From positions 696,459 to 719,313 of the forward strand of contig BFEA01000081.1 of NCBI GenBank assembly GCA_003427395.1: a DNA stretch of 22,855 nt. Direction: 5' to 3'. Both the position numbers and the translations under genes were made by a program. Below the pieces are notes generated by a model. That model was given only the letters and a program-made list of their open reading frames with translations, ran no database searches and was not told where the DNA came from. The stretch's first letter is position 1, and the number at the start of each line of letters is the position of its first letter. The DNA comes from Chara braunii (lineage: Eukaryota; Streptophyta; Charophyceae; Charales; Characeae). Shown in pieces: positions 18,234 to 22,855 of this stretch.

Positions 18234-18378
18234 GCAAAGGCCCGTCGCCCGATTATTACTACTATCGCCCCCGGACTGTCAATAGGTCCACGCCGTTTCC
18301 GTTGAGGGGCTTATCCAAATATCTTGTTTATGATGCAAATTGAAAATCCTGAAATCCGAATATTCATTATATCGAAAA

Positions 18379-20605
18379 ATGGACGAGCAATTCAAGACCG
18401 AAGATGGCAAGAGATCGTCATCCAAGCGCCACTTTGAAGACGACAAGGACAGAGCCTATGACTACTATAGAGCAAACAAAAAGTCGCTCTCAGGCTACGA
18501 CAACAAGCACTTGGAGCAATCTCGAACCGCACCGGACGAGTCCGCAAGAATCACTCAATAACCCTCTGTCGTTTCCCATCCTCTTCATTCCAACCATTCT
18601 CTCGAATCTCCAAAACCCACCAGCAAACTCCGACCTTCGCTTCGCTACTTTCGCACTTGAGGAACATTCATCATGGTTGAGGCACCCCGATAACTTATTT
18701 GCTGCCTCCCCTTCAAAGCACTTTTCCAATTGGTCTCTCCTTCTCTCATCCTCTTCTAGAAGATATTCCCACTCAGTGCATCAATGAATCCATCACGGTA
18801 TCAGACTTCAGTTCAAAGACACCTCTCACATTCCAACCCTCAAAATCATAGAAGTAAGAAGAATGGTAAAAACTGCCCTTCCCGCTTCCCGCTTTAAGCA
18901 ATTCCTCAAACTCAAGTCTCCTTCACCTCTTAACATACCCAACCACATTATCACCCCCCACCACAATAAATCCATTTCCACAACAATCTCACAACTCCTC
19001 TCAACGAAAGTCATAGAACCTTCTCAGCATCCCTTAGTAATCAACCCTGTCAGACTCTTCGCAACAGAAAGTTCCTCGACAACCCGCTTTATCTTAGACG
19101 TTCACTTCGTCAACCTTTTCCTCACCTTTCCATCCGTCCATTACGAATCAATAGATGACGTCCCTGCTCACCTATCTGGCTCTCCAACACAAGACTTTCT
19201 AACTTGTTTCAACATAAAAAAATGACTACTATTACATCCCAGTCTATCCAACCTCTCGCCCGTACTTAGCCTTCAACTGGAATGGTAAAAACTACCAATT
19301 TACAACTTTATGCTTCGACATTTCCTTTGTCCGTTGGATTTTCACAACTGTAATGCAAGAAATCATGGATGAACTTTGAACTCGCAACGTTTTTGTCTCA
19401 TCCTACATAGAGGACTCAACACTCGCCAATAAAAGTCTCCCTCTTCTTCTATGACAATCCTTCAACTATGTGGCCTTACTCCACAACCTAGGTTTCTTTC
19501 TCAGCTCTCATAAATGTTCTTTCCGTCCATCTCAATCCATTCGTTTTCTCGGATTCACACTAGATTCTCACTGTAAACGAATAAGGGTTCCAGAAGATAA
19601 GATACAAAAGATACTTAATGTCATCCAAACCTCCTCAAACCCTCTAGCAGATCTATCGCCAAACTCGCAAAAAAACTTGTTTCCCTTTCAAAAGTCTTCA
19701 TGTCCACCCACCTTTACTTTTCGTCCCTCTACGAAGCCATCTCACCTGCTAATTGGGACTCCCCCATCACCACCTCACACAATCTCGTCCAGAATCTTAT
19801 CTGGTGGATCTCTCACCTTCCTCACCTACCGGGCAGACTCAGGACCATTCGCCCGACATCTCTCACCATATTTACCGATGCCTCGACAATACAGATCGTC
19901 GCAATCATACACCCCCTCAACAAACACCCTATCACACTCAACCAGTGCCTACCGCAATCATTGCTCAAAACCTCTTCTACACACAGAGAACTCTTCGCAG
20001 TACTTGAAACATTCCGTTTTCTCGCTTCAGCTCATCTGCTACTCCTTTCCTCTGTCTCGCCTCCATCTTACTTCTTTTCGACTCACTACTCAGCCCTGTC
20101 TGCATACTTCGAACACTAAATACAACCGCTGATTCGATCCCCAAAACAAAAGACAACACCGATTGGGGATTAGCAAGTCGCATTAAGATTGAAATCTTCT
20201 CCTCACTAGGCATACCACTTATTGACCAATGACCTCTTTGCATCAGATTATCATTACACGTGCTCGATCTTCGTCTCAAGAACCTGGTCAAGCAAAGCAT
20301 CCCAAATAGACACACTCTTGCTAGACTGAAACTTGTTGTCATCCCTCCCCTACCGATGGATCTTCCTGCCTACATCACTATTACACCACACTCTCTCCAA
20401 AGCACTCGCCAGTCCATCTTCTTACCTTCTCATACTCCCCTCCTCGCAACGCACTTCCTGGTACCCTCGCATACTCTCGCTGAACATCACGCACCGCTTC
20501 CCCATCCCTAAATTCAGATTCCCCTGTCTTCCCAGCCCTAGAGTTCATTTCAGCACCCCCAATCCTACAATCCTGGGCCTCACAACAATCTTCTTTTCTA
20601 CTTAA
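18379..20605 (+). pseudogene. DIRS-type RT-RNase H-DLFA domain polyprotein, decayed
   Basis: ATG 18379 opens a charged N-terminus (TAA 18559-18561); the next frame carries HFSNWSLLLS and GIRLQF, typical of the DIRS pre-RT region. RT: RFILDVHFVN (19085-19114); motif A reads FNIK instead of xDLK (19208-19219); motif C reads YIED instead of YxDD (19404-19415); then LGFFLSSHKC and IRFLGF. RNase H: FTDAS (Asp at 19877-19879) and HRELFAVL are kept, but the third carboxylate motif reads THYSA instead of TDNxA. Next come NTTADSI and DLFAS (20231-20245), then PTSLLHHTLSKAL and ILPSSQRTSWYPRIL, the post-RNase H (methyltransferase-like) domain of DIRS elements. Breaks: TGA at 18785, 19377, 19452 and 20327; frameshifts near 18555, 19216-19222 (A7), 19640, 20115 and 20228. 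It cannot make an active enzyme as it stands. Confidence 0.85.
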
Positions 20606-21583
20606 TACATTTTCCTCACCCTTTCTCTTCCAATCACGACGAATCCCGTAACCATATCTCATAAACGTCCCAACACTACTCCACGTCCCCTGTTGCATCA
20701 TCTCTCCCAGACTCCAACTATCCTCTATCCCCGCCTGAACCTCCTCCATTTGGAAACTATGACCATTCTCCCCCTCATATACATCTGCCTCTTCAAACCA
20801 TTTCTCTATGTGTTTATCAATACCACCATCACTCACAGGACCATCACCACGCATAGACCGAAACAATTTTCCCCTTCTTATATCCTGCCCCAGCCGATCA
20901 TAACTGTGTACCAACTCAGGAAGTCACCCCAAGAAGGTCTCATCCCCATCGTGCGGATCCCGTAATCTTATCATAAACCTCCCATCATGACGATCAGTTT
21001 TAGTATACCCCGGCCTCACAACCCTTTGTTCAATATCAATCTCCTTATATTGAAGTCTCAATCCCTCACCAGAACGCTGCCAACTCTCCCATAAATACAA
21101 AAATGCCCCACCATCGCGATAAGCTTGAGCCTCCAGATAACCTTTCAACACCTTCACTTTCTCTCGAATATACTCTACCACCCTCTTCAACTTCGACCAT
21201 CTCAACGGACGTGCGGATTCTTTGACCACACCCCTCTGCAAGGAGTACTCCCGATAAGCCTTTCGGAAAGCCCGTACCCTGCTACTCTGGCAAGGATCGT
21301 GTTCGCCATCCCTCCTGAGCAACCGAAAGCAAGCACTCAAGCAATTGATAACACCATTTACGGTGGAAGGTGATACAAGCGGCAAGCCTTCATCGTCTGA
21401 AGTCCGACATCGACCCTCTATCTCAACAAGCCACTGGTTGCTGACGAACGACAACATATCCAAGTCAATACAGGTCATGCAGTCCCTCCCAACATTGTTG
21501 CGCTCCAACCATTCATTCAAAGTCATAAGAAGTTTCTTCATTCCACCTCTCCATCGCCGGCCAGCCCCATATTCGCCAACCAA
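20381..21583 (-). pseudogene. DIRS-type tyrosine recombinase (integrase), opposite strand to pol
   Basis: One minus-strand frame from about 21583 (true start unclear; possible ATG at 21541, and the frame is open back to about 21667) with a single TGA at 20924-20926. Box I: WQRSGEGLRLQYKEID, catalytic Arg at 21074-21076. Beta-hairpin Lys in YTKTDRHDG at 20999-21001. Box II: HSFQ (20750-20761), where the HxxR arginine is Gln (CAA). The GTW Trp is at 20681-20683 and a candidate nucleophile Tyr in FMRYGY at 20654-20656. The recognised domain ends near 20640; the frame stays open to 20381, under the 3' end of pol. In most DIRS elements this gene is on the pol strand; an inverted one is known, from memory, in the kangaroo element of Volvox. 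The stop and the R-to-Q change suggest it is inactive. Confidence 0.8.
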
Positions 21584-21667
21584 GATGCTGCTCCACTCAA
21601 GCCCAGCCTTGTATCCACCTTCGAACTCAGGAGTGCCATGCTTCTGTCTCCAGCCGCCATCGCTCAG

Positions 21668-22400
21668 TCATTTGTGCCACCATTCCCTGCAAGACGACGA
21701 TGTCACTTGGCGGACGATGGAGGGAGTTGGGCGCTACAGGAGGTGTGCGGGCCTGCGGCCCACTTTCTTGACTCACTTCTGTGCGATCTGGCAGCATCAA
21801 GGGACTCTGTATTTCTTTTTTTATCTGAAAGAGACCTGTGCAGTATTGGACTAGAAGGCTTGAACAATCATCCTCAAGTATGCAGGCCCGCAAAGAACCA
21901 CTAGAACCAAGAACATCTGGCAAATATCCCACAGCCCAAACCCAACATACAACAGCCATGGACTTGCCCCTGGGTGGTGCGCAAGCAGTGTCTTGTAATA
22001 GCTTACCTGCATCAACCCAGCAGAGTGTCCAGCCGTGCGTCATTCTAACGCCCTGCCCGTGTCCATGAGCAAGGTTGCGGAGTTTTGAGCCCGCAACGTC
22101 ATACCACAATGCGTATTTCCAACCGGTGCTATAACCGGTTTCATACATCCGGAACCAGTGTCATCTGATGTATCAACCCACGATAACCGCACGGAAGGAA
22201 CTGGGCTGTTTGAGCTGCTTGCAATTGCGGTCGCTGTCATTGGCATAATATGCAGAAGACCTGTCGGGACGGCTGTGAACAAAAAAGCAAAAGGTAGAAA
22301 AATTGGTGAGGTCCCAAAAAAAAAAAGAAAAGAAAAAAAAAAATTGGTGAGGCGTGAGGAACCGTAACGTTGTTTGAAAGCAAAAAAAAAAACAAAAAAA
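21668..22400. other. Region upstream of the recombinase; possible spliced leader on the minus strand
   Basis: A minus-strand frame at 21627-22148 has no recognised domain. It holds a strong donor (CAG|GTAAGC, read downward from about 22004) and an acceptor-like CTCTTTCAG near 21823. AACCGGT and ACCGGTT form an inverted pair at about 22120-22140. AAAATTGGTGAGG occurs twice (22299 and 22340) around a purine run. Confidence 0.35.
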
Positions 22401-22439
22401 ACGTGCGTTGCGCCGCGGCCCACAGGCGGCCACGGCAGA

Positions 22440-22461
22440 GCCATCGCGCTTTCGTGATGGC
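22440..22461. repeat. Hairpin GCCATCGCG-CTTT-CGTGATGGC
   Basis: 9-bp arms with one mismatch and a 4-nt loop, inside a GC-rich stretch (22400-22560). Confidence 0.6.
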
Positions 22462-22599
22462 CGGCGCTCGGCGGAACGGAGGGGTCTGGTGGACCGCAGG
22501 TGGCTCGTCCATGCAGGGCGGTCATCCGCCTGACGCGTCAGTCGTCGATGGTCAAGACGAGGGATAGACAGGATTGTTGGCAGACGTGGCGAGGGGCGG

Positions 22600-22705
22600 G
22601 CAGAGGTTGGGAGGGGGAATCGAGAAGGCGGAGGGTGGGGAAAGGGTGTGGGAGGGCGGGATGAAGGAAGTCGGGGAGCGGGAAGAGGAGGGGGGGGGGG
22701 GAGCA
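22600..22705 (+). other. G-rich, quadruplex-prone tract
   Basis: Many runs of three or more G on the plus strand, including G12 near 22690, with short spacers. Long translated frames on the complementary strand here are Pro-rich artefacts of this composition. Confidence 0.6.
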
Positions 22706-22712
22706 GATACGG

Positions 22713-22718
22713 TATAAA
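22713..22718 (+). promoter_or_regulatory. Possible TATA box (TATAAA)
   Basis: TATAAA just downstream of the G-rich tract and about 140 bp from the window edge. It could belong to a gene, or to an element reading rightward out of the window. Weak evidence on its own. Confidence 0.2.
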
Positions 22719-22788
22719 GGACGCTGCCAAGGTTGGGCTTTCGTAGGCGGTGCGCAGGTTGCGATGGCGCACCACGGATTGGCTCGCC

Positions 22789-22827
22789 CGGGGGGAGCGG
22801 GGAGCGTGGAGCGTGGAGCGTAGGAGA
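22789..22827. repeat. GGAGCGT short tandem repeat
   Basis: GGGAGCG units grade into three GGAGCGT units. Confidence 0.8.
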
Positions 22828-22855
22828 AGGGTGCGTGAAGAAGAAGTGCACGATC

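Noticed and set aside
20924-20926. Genome-wide TGA reassignment
   Set aside because: Some TGA codons sit where Arg or variable residues are expected rather than Trp, and catalytic losses point to decay.
22173-22851. Pro-rich minus-strand frames at the right end
   Set aside because: They are the complement of a G-rich tract and show only compositional Pro/Ser runs.

Overview
The window looks like repeat-dominated eukaryotic nuclear DNA. It has no bacterial-style gene packing and many homopolymer runs of 17-24 bases. It also has long (TC)n and (AC)n tracts, a degenerate 20-bp satellite, an assembly gap (11397-12159) and remnants of several transposon classes. A LINE zinc-knuckle tail, a DIRS-type retrotransposon and introns that would be 50-200 nt long if real suit a large early-diverging fungal or algal genome. 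The sequence alone does not settle the lineage. I recognise no host housekeeping gene.

Left third (1-6200). Microsatellites flank two strong hairpins (42-100). A third long inverted repeat lies at 259-314 and a local duplication with a 26-bp triplet at 372-789. A minus-strand LINE C-terminus with a CCHC zinc knuckle is at 1029-1916 with no reverse transcriptase beside it. A tRNA-Lys-like Pol III remnant (2924-2996) follows. Then come small tandem repeats: 48 bp x4, 147 bp x2, and an exact 10-bp period x7. The first copy of a ~500-bp terminal-inverted-repeat element is at 4018-4513.

Middle (6200-10480). This is the most unusual part. Two diverged copies of an unrecognised two-gene cassette lie head to head: minus strand 7838-6213 and plus strand 8807-10478. 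Each has a long protein (ORF A), which in both copies must change to the -1 frame near its end. Each then has a small basic protein with a C-terminal membrane segment (ORF B), whose ATG overlaps the end of ORF A in the same way. Differences between the copies are mostly synonymous on both sides of the frame change, so both frames appear to have been translated. Copy 1 is broken; copy 2 is largely open.

Right-middle (10660-16620). A higher-order repeat occurs four times: an AT-rich leader with a poly-A run, followed by arrays of a 20-bp unit close to GATCGGTCGACCAATCAAGT. One leader is split by the second, more complete copy of the TIR element (13573-14094). The assembly gap, Z-DNA-prone (AC)n tracts and a GC-rich 10-bp minisatellite sit between units 1 and 2.

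Right third (16900-22855). A decayed DIRS-group (tyrosine recombinase) retrotransposon has a gag-like region (17365-18233), then RT, RNase H and the DLFA-type domain on the plus strand (18379-20605). Its tyrosine recombinase is on the opposite strand, convergent with pol (21583 to about 20640). Catalytic residues of RT, RNase H and recombinase are substituted and there are several in-frame stops and frameshifts, so it looks dead. The last kilobase is GC/G-rich with a TATA motif and no recognised gene.
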